This document shows, piece by piece, positions 9,216 to 17,865 of a DNA stretch of 64,000 bases. A program made the position numbers and the translations under genes. Position 1 is the first letter of the stretch. Every line of letters starts with the position of its first letter. Source of the stretch: Pantoea anthophila (GTDB taxonomy: Bacteria > Pseudomonadota > Gammaproteobacteria > Enterobacterales > Enterobacteriaceae). The stretch spans positions 1-64,000 of the forward strand of contig NZ_VHIZ01000024.1 of assembly GCF_006494375.1 (NCBI RefSeq), in the 5' to 3' direction. Under the pieces are notes generated by a model. It was not told where the DNA came from. It did no database searches and worked only from the letters and a program-made list of their open reading frames with translations.

Positions 9216-9899
9216 TTAGCTCAGCGAGGCGCCACCGCAGATCACCAGTTGCTGCCCGGTGATTGCCGCTGCTGAGGGAGAGAGCAGGAACGCCACCAGA
9301 TCGGCCACTTCCTGCGGCTGAATATAGCGGCCTATCGGCGGCAGGCGCGGCGGTGAACTGGCGCGGCCTGGCTGGTGCAGCATCGGTGTTTCGGTCGCAC
9401 CGGGGGCCACGATATTGGCGGTAATGCCACGCGGAGCCAGTTCTGCCGCCCAGCTGCGCACCATGCCGATCATCGCTGATTTGGTCGCCACGTACTGACT
9501 GCGGCCTGCGGCACCGCCTGACGTACGGCTGCCCAGCAGTAATATTCTCCCGCCTGCCGCCATCCGCGGCGCAAAATGGTTCGCCAGCTGTTCCGCAGCG
9601 GCCACGTGCAGCTGCCACAGACGGGCGCTGGCCGCCAAATCCAGTTCCCCCAGCGGCGCGGCCTGCATCATACCCGCGGCATGGATCACCGCCTGCGGCA
9701 CAGGCAGTTGTTCCAGCAGCACCTGCAGGGCAGCGCTGTCACTGATATCGATCTGATGACTCTGCCAGCCCGGTTCTGTGCGGCTGACCGCCGAGCGGCT
9801 CAGGCCGATCACCTGCCAGCCGTCACTCAGTAAGCGGTCACAAATCGCCTGACCGATGCCGGAGCTGGCACCGGTCACCAGCGCCATCCGTTCATTCAC
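9216..9899 (-). CDS. Short-chain dehydrogenase/reductase of the sialidase-like locus
   Basis: 227 residues, classical SDR. NAD(P)-binding TGASSGIG near the N-terminus, HAAGM (NNAG equivalent), catalytic Ser in LLLGSRTSG and Tyr-x-x-x-Lys in SQYVATKSA, then the IVAPGATETPM loop. The start is a GTG that overlaps the stop of the sialidase-like gene by 4 nt (GTGA). An excellent GGAGG lies 6 nt upstream, so the later in-frame ATG (9887) is not preferred. It is the last gene of the minus-strand arm. A role in oxidising or reducing an intermediate of the locus is inferred from position only. It converges with yacL. Confidence 0.93.
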   Translation of the reverse strand: MNERMALVTGASSGIGQAICDRLLSDGWQVIGLSRSAVSRTEPGWQSHQIDISDSAALQVLLEQLPVPQAVIHAAGMMQAAPLGELDLAASARLWQLHVAAAEQLANHFAPRMAAGGRILLLGSRTSGGAAGRSQYVATKSAMIGMVRSWAAELAPRGITANIVAPGATETPMLHQPGRASSPPRLPPIGRYIQPQEVADLVAFLLSPSAAAITGQQLVICGGASLS

Positions 9900-11092
9900 G
9901 CGTCACCTCCCTGCACCCATGACTCCTCAATCCGCACATATTTGATCGCCTGACGATACCAGGTATAGGCGATATGCAGTTCGCCATGCAGACCCTCTTT
10001 GATGCTGGGATAGGAGAACTCACGGTTTAACTTCTGCTGTGAGTTATTGGTCATACAGTAGCCATCGCCTTCGTCCAGATTGCGCTGCAGCGGCCAGCTT
10101 TTGCCGCCATCGGTTGAGATCGCCAGTGTCATGGGCGCACGGGGCGCACCCCAGAAGGCAGTGCGGCCGCTGTGTACCACCGGTCCGGCGGCCACCGCCA
10201 CCTCACCGTCCTCTTCATCATCTTCAATTTCGTCATAGAGCGACAGGCGACGTTCGCTGGCACCTTCAGCGCTCATGGCGTTAAACACCAGCGCCAGATG
10301 ACCGTTGCGCAGCGTCGTGACCTGAATAGAGGAGTTGTTATTTGGCAGCGACAGCGCTTCGGGTGCACTCCAGCTCTCCCCCTGATCAAACGAGCGGCTC
10401 TGGTAGATGTGATCGGCCCAGCGACTGCGGTAGAGCGCCAGCAGCGAGCCATCCTCCAGCAGGGTGACGTTCATATGGACGCAGCCGGTGCTGTCAGGCA
10501 CGCTGACATCGCGCCAGCTCCGGCCTTTATCCTCCGAGATCTTCACGGCGCTGACATCATAGTTACCCACCCATTTTTCACCGGGCGGCGTCAGGCAGTA
10601 AAAGACCGGCAGCAGCCAGTTGCCATTCGGCAGCACCACGATCGGCTGACGAATAAAGGTGCCAGGCTTATCCAGCAGGGTGTCGATCGCGCCCCAGCTC
10701 CGACCCAGATCGTGAGACTGACGATAGCGCACGATGGCGGTGTCCTGATTACCGGACTTCTGCGCCGTCCAGAGCAGCCACAGGACCTGATCGGGATCGA
10801 GGAACAGCACCGGATTCTGCTCGGACCGCGTCGGATCCTCAGAGAGCTTCTGCGCCTCACTCCAGCGATCGCTGCCTTTCTGCAGCCGTGAACACCAGAC
10901 TGAGATATCGGCGATCCCCTCCTGGGTGCCGCCAAACCAGACGCAGAGCAGATCGCCATCCGGCAGCGGCAGCAGGTTAGCCGCATGGTTTTGCGGGCAG
11001 GAGGAGGGCAGCATCGCAACCTGCTGCGCGCTATCCTGCGGATGCGGCGCAAGCTGGCCGGTGCGTTCGGCGGTGACGGTTTCCTGAGTCAT
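9896..11092 (-). CDS. Sialidase-like (BNR/Asp-box) beta-propeller protein
   Basis: 398 residues from the ATG at 11092, which has GGAG upstream and begins 1 nt after the symporter stop; a longer frame inside the symporter gene is rejected. Four Asp-box signatures S-x-D-x-G-x-[ST]-W are visible: SHDLGRSW, SEDKGRSW, SFDQGESW and STDGGKSW. This marks the six-bladed propeller fold of sialidases. FIRQPIV could hold an Arg of the sialidase triad, but the assignment is not certain. No signal peptide or lipobox is seen, so it appears cytoplasmic, unlike most secreted sialidases. It is translationally linked to symporter and SDR. Likely a hydrolase, lyase or isomerase of an imported sugar-acid derivative; the substrate is unknown. 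Confidence 0.88.
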   Translation of the reverse strand: MTQETVTAERTGQLAPHPQDSAQQVAMLPSSCPQNHAANLLPLPDGDLLCVWFGGTQEGIADISVWCSRLQKGSDRWSEAQKLSEDPTRSEQNPVLFLDPDQVLWLLWTAQKSGNQDTAIVRYRQSHDLGRSWGAIDTLLDKPGTFIRQPIVVLPNGNWLLPVFYCLTPPGEKWVGNYDVSAVKISEDKGRSWRDVSVPDSTGCVHMNVTLLEDGSLLALYRSRWADHIYQSRSFDQGESWSAPEALSLPNNNSSIQVTTLRNGHLALVFNAMSAEGASERRLSLYDEIEDDEEDGEVAVAAGPVVHSGRTAFWGAPRAPMTLAISTDGGKSWPLQRNLDEGDGYCMTNNSQQKLNREFSYPSIKEGLHGELHIAYTWYRQAIKYVRIEESWVQGGDA

Positions 11093-11093
11093 A

Positions 11094-12512
11094 TTAGGCT
11101 CCACTCTTTTGTGCATTGCGTTGCGGTTGAGGCTGAGACTGGCGTGACGGGATGCAGCGGTCAATCACCATAATGATCGCCGGCGTGGCCAGCGCCACAT
11201 ACATATTATCGATGCCAAACGGATTCCCCATCAGGAACCAGACGGAGGTGACCAGACAGGAACCAATCAGACCGGCGTTGGCGCCGCGTGTGCTTTTAAA
11301 CCACGGCAGATAGAACGCCATGATCGCCACGACGGTGATCGACAGGCGAATCGCGCGGGTAAAGAAGGAGAGCTTCAGCACTTCCGGGAAGAACAGCACA
11401 AACAGCAGCGGAAAGAAGCCGATGGCAATCGAGAACCAGCGCGTCACTTTGAACTCGCGCTCTGGCGTAGGGTGACGGTAAGGGACATAAAAATCTTTCA
11501 CCACCAGCGAGGCGATCGCCAGCGCCACGGTGCCGACGCTGACGAAAATCGATGCCACCAGCGAGGTCGTCACGATGCCCGCCAGCCAGGGGGACATATC
11601 CTGCAAAAACACCGGCAGGGCATAGAGGCTCTTGATGTCGGGATGAGCAAACTTCGCCGCCACGCCGATCAGTGCCATCGCCAGGCCGATAGGCAGGCAG
11701 AAGAAGAAGGCGACCCACGTGGCACGCTTAGCGGATTTGACATCTTTGGTCGAGGAGATCGCCTGGATCACAAACTGGGTGCAGAAGATCGAGCCCACGG
11801 TTCCGATCAGCCAGGCCACAATGGTACTGGCCCCGACGTGACCATCCCACGTCCAGTAGAAGGCGGGCATTTTCTCGATCATCGGGGCCACGCCGCCGGT
11901 CATCTTCAGCGCCACGTAGAGGATAATCAGGATCCCGATGTACTTAATGGCGCTGTGCAGCAGCGTCACCCAGGCCACCCCTTTCATGCCGCCAAACGCG
12001 AAGTAGAAGGTACTCACCACCGCGGTAATAAAGGCCGCCTGGGTCAGGTCGATCTTCAGCACGGTAGAGATCGCCGCCGCGCCGCTGATGTAGTTGCCGA
12101 CGTTCACCAGCAGCAGCGCATAGATCATGATCAGCGAAATGATGTTTTTGGTCGAACTGCCATATTTTTCGGCGATCGCCCCGGAGATGGTGATCTTACC
12201 GGTGTTGTAGATGCGCTTCACCAGGATCAGACCAAACAGCGGGAAGCCAATCGCCGCGCCGATCACTGACCAGGAAGCGGCGAAGCCATTTTCAAAGGCG
12301 GCCTGCGCAGTGCCGATCGTGGATTTTGCCCCGATATATTCCGACATCAGCATGATGCCGACGATAAAGGCGGGCATGGCGCGGGAGCCTTCCATAAAGT
12401 CACCGCTGCTTTTACTGCGCAGCCGCCAGGTCAGCCAGGTGGTGAACAGGATATAGGCGACCACCATGCCTACGATCAGTAAGGTGCTCTCAGTTGAAAA
12501 TGCGTTCATCAT
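11094..12512 (-). CDS. Sodium:solute symporter (SSS family)
   Basis: About 471 residues with 12-13 hydrophobic segments. The N-terminus has the SSS pattern of a short periplasmic end followed by VGMVVAYILFTTWLTW; further family features are FMEGSRAMPAFIVG and SEYIGAKSTIGTAQAAFENG. Inner-membrane Na+-coupled uptake of an organic solute. Tandem ATGs at 12512 and 12509; the second is better spaced from GAGG. It lies 76 nt downstream of the aldolase gene and 1 nt upstream of the sialidase-like gene, so it presumably imports the locus substrate. The SSS family covers proline, sugars, sialic acid and pantothenate, so specificity cannot be deduced. Confidence 0.93.
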   Translation of the reverse strand: MMNAFSTESTLLIVGMVVAYILFTTWLTWRLRSKSSGDFMEGSRAMPAFIVGIMLMSEYIGAKSTIGTAQAAFENGFAASWSVIGAAIGFPLFGLILVKRIYNTGKITISGAIAEKYGSSTKNIISLIMIYALLLVNVGNYISGAAAISTVLKIDLTQAAFITAVVSTFYFAFGGMKGVAWVTLLHSAIKYIGILIILYVALKMTGGVAPMIEKMPAFYWTWDGHVGASTIVAWLIGTVGSIFCTQFVIQAISSTKDVKSAKRATWVAFFFCLPIGLAMALIGVAAKFAHPDIKSLYALPVFLQDMSPWLAGIVTTSLVASIFVSVGTVALAIASLVVKDFYVPYRHPTPEREFKVTRWFSIAIGFFPLLFVLFFPEVLKLSFFTRAIRLSITVVAIMAFYLPWFKSTRGANAGLIGSCLVTSVWFLMGNPFGIDNMYVALATPAIIMVIDRCIPSRQSQPQPQRNAQKSGA

Positions 12513-12588
12513 AACCTCGATTGTGCTGGCAGATGGCGACCATCAGGTTCGTTCTCATCTGACCGGTAGGAGACAAAGGCGATGGCGT

Positions 12589-13473
12589 TTATTGCAGGTA
12601 GTGGGTGACGATCTGACGGATCTGCTGCTGCTCTTCGGCGCTGAACTGCACCGCATAGCGGCTTTCACCCACCTCGAAGCCCAGCAGGCTGACCGCTTTT
12701 TTCACGGCGGCCGGTGAGAAACCGATGCTGTAGAGCGCCGTGCGCAGACCGGTGACGTTCTCCTGAGCCTGCTGCGAACCGGCAATATCGCCGGCAGCGA
12801 AGCGCGCCCAGATAGCGTTAATCGCCTCCGGGGCCACGTTGGCCAGTCCGGAAATGGCGGCGGAGCAGCCCTCAACAAACCCCTGATGGATCAGCGAGTC
12901 GGGGCCATTCAGCACATCAAAACCGTCACAGTCGGCGGTGGCCTGCAGGAAGCCGCGCAGGCTGTCATAACTGCCCGCCGAATCTTTGATGCCGATGATG
13001 TTGGGATGGGCGGCCAGCGTGCGCACCGTCTCCGGCTGCAGGGTATTGCCGGTGCGCGCCGGGATGTTGTAGAGGAACAGCGGCACCGTCAGCGCGTCAG
13101 CCACGCGCCGGTAGTGATCGATCAGCTCCTGCTGTTTCAGCGGCACAAACCAGGGGGTGATCGCGGAGACGGCATCCACGCCCAGGCGGGCGATCTGTGT
13201 GCCGAGCCGGATCGTTTCACGCGTCGAGATTTCGCCGATATGCGCCACCACCGCCGCGCGGCCGCTGACTTCATCCACGCAGGTGGCGGTGACGGCGAGC
13301 TTTTCCTGCTCGTTCAGCACAAAGAATTCGCCGTTGGTGCCGCCGCAGAAGATGCCGTTACCGGCCCGGAGCTGTCGTCTGACCTGCTCACGCTGTCTCA
13401 CCGGATCAAAAGCGCCGTCACGATCGAAGGTGGTGACGATGGCGGTCAGTACGCCGCATATTTTCTTATTCAT
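12589..13473 (-). CDS. DapA/NanA-family aldolase or dehydratase
   Basis: 294 residues from the ATG at 13473 (GAGG 8 nt upstream; the ATG at 13485 has no ribosome site). Class I TIM-barrel of the dihydrodipicolinate synthase family: GTNGEFF loop, Tyr135 in FLYNIPARTG and Schiff-base Lys163 in GIKDSAGS. Arg140 follows the Tyr as in DapA, whereas NanA has ALSG there, so it is not a plain N-acetylneuraminate lyase. Family members include KDG aldolases, ketodeoxyglucarate dehydratases and hydroxyproline-pathway lyases. It follows the Fe-ADH with 11 nt between stop and start. Inferred to cleave or dehydrate a 2-keto-3-deoxy acid to pyruvate or a semialdehyde. Confidence 0.93.
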   Translation of the reverse strand: MNKKICGVLTAIVTTFDRDGAFDPVRQREQVRRQLRAGNGIFCGGTNGEFFVLNEQEKLAVTATCVDEVSGRAAVVAHIGEISTRETIRLGTQIARLGVDAVSAITPWFVPLKQQELIDHYRRVADALTVPLFLYNIPARTGNTLQPETVRTLAAHPNIIGIKDSAGSYDSLRGFLQATADCDGFDVLNGPDSLIHQGFVEGCSAAISGLANVAPEAINAIWARFAAGDIAGSQQAQENVTGLRTALYSIGFSPAAVKKAVSLLGFEVGESRYAVQFSAEEQQQIRQIVTHYLQ

Positions 13474-13484
13474 GACAATCCTCA

Positions 13485-14633
13485 TTACGCCTGGCAGGAA
13501 GGAAACAGGGTCAGATAGACCGCGCGCACATCGTCAGCGGTGACCGCCATCGGGACATTTTTCATCAGGCGCTGCACGTCGAGCGCGGCTTCCACCAGAT
13601 AGGGCAGGTGATCCGGGCCGATGCCCAGCGCTTCCAGACTGGCAGGCAGCTGCAGACGCGCCACCAGTGCGGTGAAGTAGTCGACCAGCGCATGGGATTT
13701 CGCTTCATCACTTAATCGGCGGTCAGCGTCGGGCAGCAGGTCATAGGCCTGAGCGAATTTACTCACCGCCGCCGGACGGACAAAGCGCATGCAGGGGGCC
13801 AGCAGAATGGCATTCGCCACGCCGTGCGGCAGATGATATTTGCCGCCGAGCGGGTAGGAGAGAGCGTGCACCAGATGCGTGCCGGCATGGGCAATCGACG
13901 CGCCGCCATAATAAGAGGCCCACAACATCTCCAGTCGTGCCTGCAGATTCTCCGGCTCCCGCAGGGTGGTTTCGAGATTGGCGAACAGCTTCTTCATCCC
14001 GATCCGCGCATAGTTATCGCTGACCGGATTGGCGATGCAGGCGGTAAAGCACTCGATCAGGTGGCAGAGGGCATCAATACCGGTTGAGGAGGCGATGTGT
14101 GCGGGCATGCTGGTGGTGAGTTCCGGCACCAGCGCGACGACATCGGGCAGCATGATCGGGGAAATAATGCCGACTTTGGTCTCCTTCTCCGGGATCGCCA
14201 GAATCGCATTGGGCGTGGCTTCTGAGCCGGTACCCGCGGTGGTCGGAATCAGCATGGAGCGGGTGCGGTGCTGCGGTTTCTCCCCCGCCAGCAGGGCTTC
14301 CAGCGACGGGGCCGCATCCACGCACAGCACCGACAGCAGCTTTGCCACATCCAGCACGCTGCCACCGCCGATACCGATCACCATGTCAGCCCTGCTCGAC
14401 GTGAGTGCGGCAAGAAGGGCGGCCACATCATGCTGGCTCGGCTCGGGGGGAACACTGTTCACCACGCTGATGTGGGGGATCTGCTCCCGGAGTTGCCCCA
14501 GCAGCGCCTGCACAGCCGGAATCGCTTCAATGTTCCGGTCAGTTACCACTACCGTGGATGAAACCCCCTCCAGCAGATAGCGCATGTCGTTTAACGCCTG
14601 ATAGCCGCTGATCACCGTGCTGTTAATGTTCAT
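13485..14633 (-). CDS. Iron-containing alcohol dehydrogenase
   Basis: 382 residues, standard for type III Fe-ADHs. NAD-binding GIGGGSVLDVAK, PTTAGTGSEATPNAIL, and metal ligands in GIDALCHLIECF (Asp, His) and HALSYPLGGKYHLPHG (two His). First gene of the minus arm, with AAGGG 6 nt before its ATG. It is divergent from the DUF1537 kinase across a 187-bp AT-rich control region. Related genes sit with kinase/PdxA2 pairs in other acid-sugar clusters. Here it is inferred to oxidise a hydroxy-acid or reduce an aldehyde produced by the DapA-like enzyme. Confidence 0.93.
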   Translation of the reverse strand: MNINSTVISGYQALNDMRYLLEGVSSTVVVTDRNIEAIPAVQALLGQLREQIPHISVVNSVPPEPSQHDVAALLAALTSSRADMVIGIGGGSVLDVAKLLSVLCVDAAPSLEALLAGEKPQHRTRSMLIPTTAGTGSEATPNAILAIPEKETKVGIISPIMLPDVVALVPELTTSMPAHIASSTGIDALCHLIECFTACIANPVSDNYARIGMKKLFANLETTLREPENLQARLEMLWASYYGGASIAHAGTHLVHALSYPLGGKYHLPHGVANAILLAPCMRFVRPAAVSKFAQAYDLLPDADRRLSDEAKSHALVDYFTALVARLQLPASLEALGIGPDHLPYLVEAALDVQRLMKNVPMAVTADDVRAVYLTLFPSCQA

Positions 14634-14760
14634 TTCATACCCTTATATCGATCGCGTCTGAGCAGATGATTAACTTTGCTCATTTCAATGCGAGGTCAGT
14701 CACTCTGTATGGCTCATTTTATAGGGCATATCGATTTCGATTAATTTGAAGTTGCTCACA

Positions 14761-14790
14761 TATAATCAATTATGATTGAATATAATCAAT
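14761..14790. promoter_or_regulatory. Putative operator: 10-bp direct repeat in the divergent control region
   Basis: TATAATCAAT occurs at 14761-14770 and again at 14781-14790, exactly 20 bp (about two helical turns) apart. A reversed half-site TGATT lies between them at 14773-14777, so AATCA/TGATT/AATCA alternate. A tandem TCGATT (14731-14742) lies further upstream. The region 14634-14820 separates the two arms of the catabolic locus and lies 31-60 nt before the kinase start. It is the natural place for the DeoR-type repressor encoded at the end of the plus arm. TATAAT may also serve as a -10. The link to the regulator is inferred. Confidence 0.5.
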
Positions 14791-14820
14791 GGCAGCGGCA
14801 ATCGCCTGACAGGAGTGAAG

Positions 14821-16077
14821 ATGGGCTCATCATTATGGAAAACGCCGGTACTGGTCATCGCCGATGACTTTACCGGTGCCAACGATGCGGGAAGCGGACT
14901 GGCGCAGGCCGGCGCAGGCGTTCAGGTGCTGTTCGACACCCGGGGCGCGTTGCCAGAGACGGCAGATGTGCTGGTCGTCAGCACGGAGAGTCGGGCGATC
15001 AGCGCCACCCAGGCGGCAGAGCGCGTCACGCAGGCGGTGCGCCACTTCGCGGCGCAGTTTCAGCACGGCTGGCTGTTCAAAAAGATCGACTCCACGCTGC
15101 GCGGCAATATCGGCGCTGAAACGGTGGCGGCACTGAAGGCCAGTGCGAAAACGCTGGCGCTGGTTGCACCGGCGGTGCCACGACTGGGCCGCACCACGTG
15201 CGGAGGTCACGTCCGGGTCCATCAGCGTCTGCTCACGGACACCGAATTTGCCAGCGATCCGAAAACCCCGATCGCCAGCGCCAGCGTTCTCGAACAGATG
15301 CAGATCGCCGGCAGTGTGATCGATCTTGCCACGCTGCGCAGCGACCGGCTTGATGCGGTGCTGGCGGCGGCGCACGGCATCGTCGTCGTGGATGCCGAAA
15401 CCGGGGCGGACCTGGCGCGACTGATCGCCGCGGCTGCGCGGCTGCGCGAGACGCCGCTGCTGGTCGGTGCCGCCGGATTAAGCGATGCGCTGGGCGCCGC
15501 GCTCCGGGTGCGAACGCCCCGGCCGGTGCTGGCGGTGGTGGGATCGATGAGCGAGAGCGGGCAGCAGCAGGTTGCCACGCTGCTCAGCCGGCGTGACGCA
15601 GCAAGAGTGGATATCGATATCCGGCAGCTGTTCCGGCAGCCCGCCTGGCCCGATCGGGATCGCTGGATCGACGAGGCGGCTGCGGCACTGCGGGCCGGTC
15701 GCCATACGGTGATCACCACCTGCCAGCACGAGGCGCAGCGGCACGAGATTGCGCAGCTCTGTCAGCACTTCAGCATGACGCGCCAGCAGCTGGGGGAGGC
15801 GATCTGTCAGTTTCTCGGCGAGATCACCTACCGGCTCTGCCTGAGTGCGCAGCCGCATGCGCTCTATCTGTCGGGAGGGGATGTGGCGATGGCCGTCGCC
15901 CGGGCACTGGGTGCCAGCGGCTTTACCATTCAGGGTCTGGTGGCGGGCTGTGTGCCGCACGGGGTTCTGCTTAACAGTGAATTTACTCTGCCGGTGATGA
16001 CCAAAGCGGGTGGCTTTGGTGATGAAAACACCCTGGTAGCAGCCATTGATTTTATTGAGGAGAAGTCGAGTGAGTAA
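14821..16077 (+). CDS. Four-carbon acid-sugar kinase (DUF1537 family)
   Basis: 418 residues from the ATG at 14821 (AGGAG 7 nt upstream); an ATG-less upstream extension is rejected. N-terminal signature ADDFTGANDAGSGLAQAG and KKIDSTLRGNIG. The C-terminal nucleotide-binding half has YLSGGDVAMAVARALG and TKAGGFGDENTL. DUF1537 proteins are ATP-dependent kinases acting on D-threonate, erythronate, 2-oxo-tetronates or 4-hydroxythreonine, paired with a PdxA2, aldolase or isomerase partner. The PdxA2-like gene overlaps its stop, which points to the D-threonate/erythronate/4-hydroxythreonine subgroup; the exact substrate is not decidable. Confidence 0.92.
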   Translation: MGSSLWKTPVLVIADDFTGANDAGSGLAQAGAGVQVLFDTRGALPETADVLVVSTESRAISATQAAERVTQAVRHFAAQFQHGWLFKKIDSTLRGNIGAETVAALKASAKTLALVAPAVPRLGRTTCGGHVRVHQRLLTDTEFASDPKTPIASASVLEQMQIAGSVIDLATLRSDRLDAVLAAAHGIVVVDAETGADLARLIAAAARLRETPLLVGAAGLSDALGAALRVRTPRPVLAVVGSMSESGQQQVATLLSRRDAARVDIDIRQLFRQPAWPDRDRWIDEAAAALRAGRHTVITTCQHEAQRHEIAQLCQHFSMTRQQLGEAICQFLGEITYRLCLSAQPHALYLSGGDVAMAVARALGASGFTIQGLVAGCVPHGVLLNSEFTLPVMTKAGGFGDENTLVAAIDFIEEKSSE

Positions 16078-17050
16078 AATTATTGCGATCACCATGGGCG
16101 ACCCGGCGGGCATCAGTCCGGAAATCATCATTAAATCGCTCTCTGAAGGTGAGCTGAATGGCATTCCTGCCGTGGTGATTGGCTGCGCCAGTACGCTGCG
16201 CCGCATTCTGGCGATGAACATTACGCCCCAGGCGGAGCTACGGGTCCTTGACCGGGTGCAGGATGCACGCTTTGCTCCTGGCATCATCAACGTGATTGAC
16301 GAACCGCTGGCTGACCCCGACGCGCTGAAACCCGGCGTGGTGCAGAAAGAGGCGGGCGATCTGGCGTGGCGCTGTGTGAAACGTGCTACGGCGCTGGCGC
16401 TAGCGGGCGACGTGCAGGCGATTGCCACCGCGCCGCTGAACAAAGAGGCGATGCATGCGGCCGGCCATCTCTACCCGGGGCACACAGAGCTGCTGGCCCA
16501 CCTCACTGACACCCGGGATTACGCCATGGTGCTCTACACCGATAAGCTGAAGGTGATTCACGTCACCACTCACATTGCGCTGCGTAAGTTCCTCGACACG
16601 CTGAACCAGCCGCGCATTAAAACGGTCATTGGTATGGCGGACACTTTCCTGCGGCGCGTCGGTTATCAGGCTCCGCGCATCGCCGTGGCGGGCGTCAATC
16701 CCCATGCCGGAGAGAACGGGCTGTTTGGCGATGAGGAGATCACCACCGTTGCACCTGCCATTCAGGCGATGAAAGCGCAGGGGATTGATGTCGCCGGGCC
16801 GTGCCCGCCGGACACGGTGTTCCTGCAATGCCAGGAGGGGCACTATGACATGGTGGTCGCGATGTACCACGATCAGGGGCATATCCCGCTGAAGCTGCTG
16901 GGCTTCTATGACGGCGTCAACATTACCGCCGGCCTGCCGTTTATCCGCACCTCTGCGGACCACGGCACCGCCTTTGATATCGCCTGGACAGGTAAAGCGA
17001 AGTCTGAGAGCATGGCGATCTCTATCAAACTCGCGATGCAGCTCGCATAG
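16070..17050 (+). CDS. pdxA2: PdxA2-like 4-phospho-acid dehydrogenase
   Basis: 326 residues from the GTG at 16070 (GGAG upstream), overlapping the kinase stop by 8 nt. PdxA fold: GDPAGISPEI, metal-binding His in YPGHTELLA, NPHAGENG and YHDQGHIPLK. PdxA oxidises 4-phosphohydroxy-L-threonine for PLP synthesis. PdxA2 paralogues beside DUF1537 kinases instead oxidise and decarboxylate D-threonate or D-erythronate 4-phosphate to dihydroxyacetone phosphate, so a catabolic role is more likely. Housekeeping pdxA is normally next to ksgA, elsewhere on the chromosome. Confidence 0.92.
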   Translation: MSKIIAITMGDPAGISPEIIIKSLSEGELNGIPAVVIGCASTLRRILAMNITPQAELRVLDRVQDARFAPGIINVIDEPLADPDALKPGVVQKEAGDLAWRCVKRATALALAGDVQAIATAPLNKEAMHAAGHLYPGHTELLAHLTDTRDYAMVLYTDKLKVIHVTTHIALRKFLDTLNQPRIKTVIGMADTFLRRVGYQAPRIAVAGVNPHAGENGLFGDEEITTVAPAIQAMKAQGIDVAGPCPPDTVFLQCQEGHYDMVVAMYHDQGHIPLKLLGFYDGVNITAGLPFIRTSADHGTAFDIAWTGKAKSESMAISIKLAMQLA

Positions 17051-17056
17051 GGAAAT

Positions 17057-17818
17057 ATGAAGGGACAGAGCCGTCTTGACCAGATTATGGATTATCTGAA
17101 AAGCCATAATCTGGTGACTGTTGAGCAACTGGTCAGTGCGATCTCCGCCTCACCCGCCACGATTCGCCGTGATTTGATCAAGCTGGATAAAGAGGGCGTG
17201 ATCAGCCGCAGTCACGGTGGTGTCACCCTGAATCGGTTTATTCCCGCCCAGCCGACCACCCTGGAGAAGATGCAGCGTCACCTGGCGGAGAAGCAGGCCA
17301 TTGCGGAGTGCGCCGCCAGCTTTGTCCGGGCAGGCGATGCCATCGTGCTGGATGCCGGCACCACCATGCTGGAACTGGCGCGTCAGCTGACGCATCTGCC
17401 GCTGCGGGTGATCACGGCCGATCTGCACATTGCGCTGTTTCTGTCGGAATTTAAGCAGATTGAGGTGACGATTATCGGCGGGCGGATTGATGACTCCAGT
17501 CAGTCCTGCGTGGGGGAACATGGACGCCGGTTGCTGCGCAGCATCAATCCCGATATCGCTTTCGTCAGCTGTAACTCCTGGAGCCTGGAGCGCGGCATCA
17601 CCACGCCGACCGAGGAGAAAGCGGGGCTGAAACATGACCTGCTGGCCAATGCGGCTCGCCGGGTTCTGCTGGCGGACAGCAGCAAATATGGTTCCTGGTC
17701 GCTGTTCTGCGCGGCACCGCTGGATGAGCTGACCGATGTGGTGACGGACAGCGGTTTAGAGGACGCGGTCTGCCGCACGCTGCGCGAGCGCGGCATTGCG
17801 CTCGCGCTGACGACCTGA
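17057..17818 (+). CDS. DeoR-family transcriptional regulator
   Basis: 253 residues, DeoR/GlpR type. N-terminal winged helix with [20 protein letters not shown] and the family signature [11 protein letters not shown]-terminal sugar-phosphate-sensing domain with [19 protein letters not shown] and [18 protein letters not shown]. It begins 6 nt after the pdxA2 stop, so it is co-transcribed with kinase and dehydrogenase. Such regulators are usually repressors relieved by a phosphorylated intermediate, here plausibly the kinase product. Candidate operator: the 10-bp direct repeats at 14761-14790. Confidence 0.93.
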
Positions 17819-17827
17819 GAGACAGCA

Positions 17828-17857
17828 CGCGCAGGTTACCGCCGGTAACGCTGCGCG
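17828..17857. terminator. Strong hairpin between convergent deoR-type gene and speD
   Basis: 13-bp stem with one bulged G: CGCGCAGGTTACC / GGTAACgCTGCGCG around a GCC loop, lying 10 nt after the regulator stop and 8 nt after the speD stop. No T-tract on either strand. Probably a shared transcription barrier or mRNA 3' end for the two converging units. Confidence 0.55.
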
Positions 17858-17865
17858 CCTGAGGG

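Noticed and set aside
9896..17818. Reading the locus as a sialic acid (nan) operon
   Set aside because: Sialidase-like, DapA/NanA-family and SSS genes invite this, but the aldolase lacks the NanA active-site pattern, no nanE, nanK or nagA/B is present, and a threonate-type kinase/dehydrogenase pair is.
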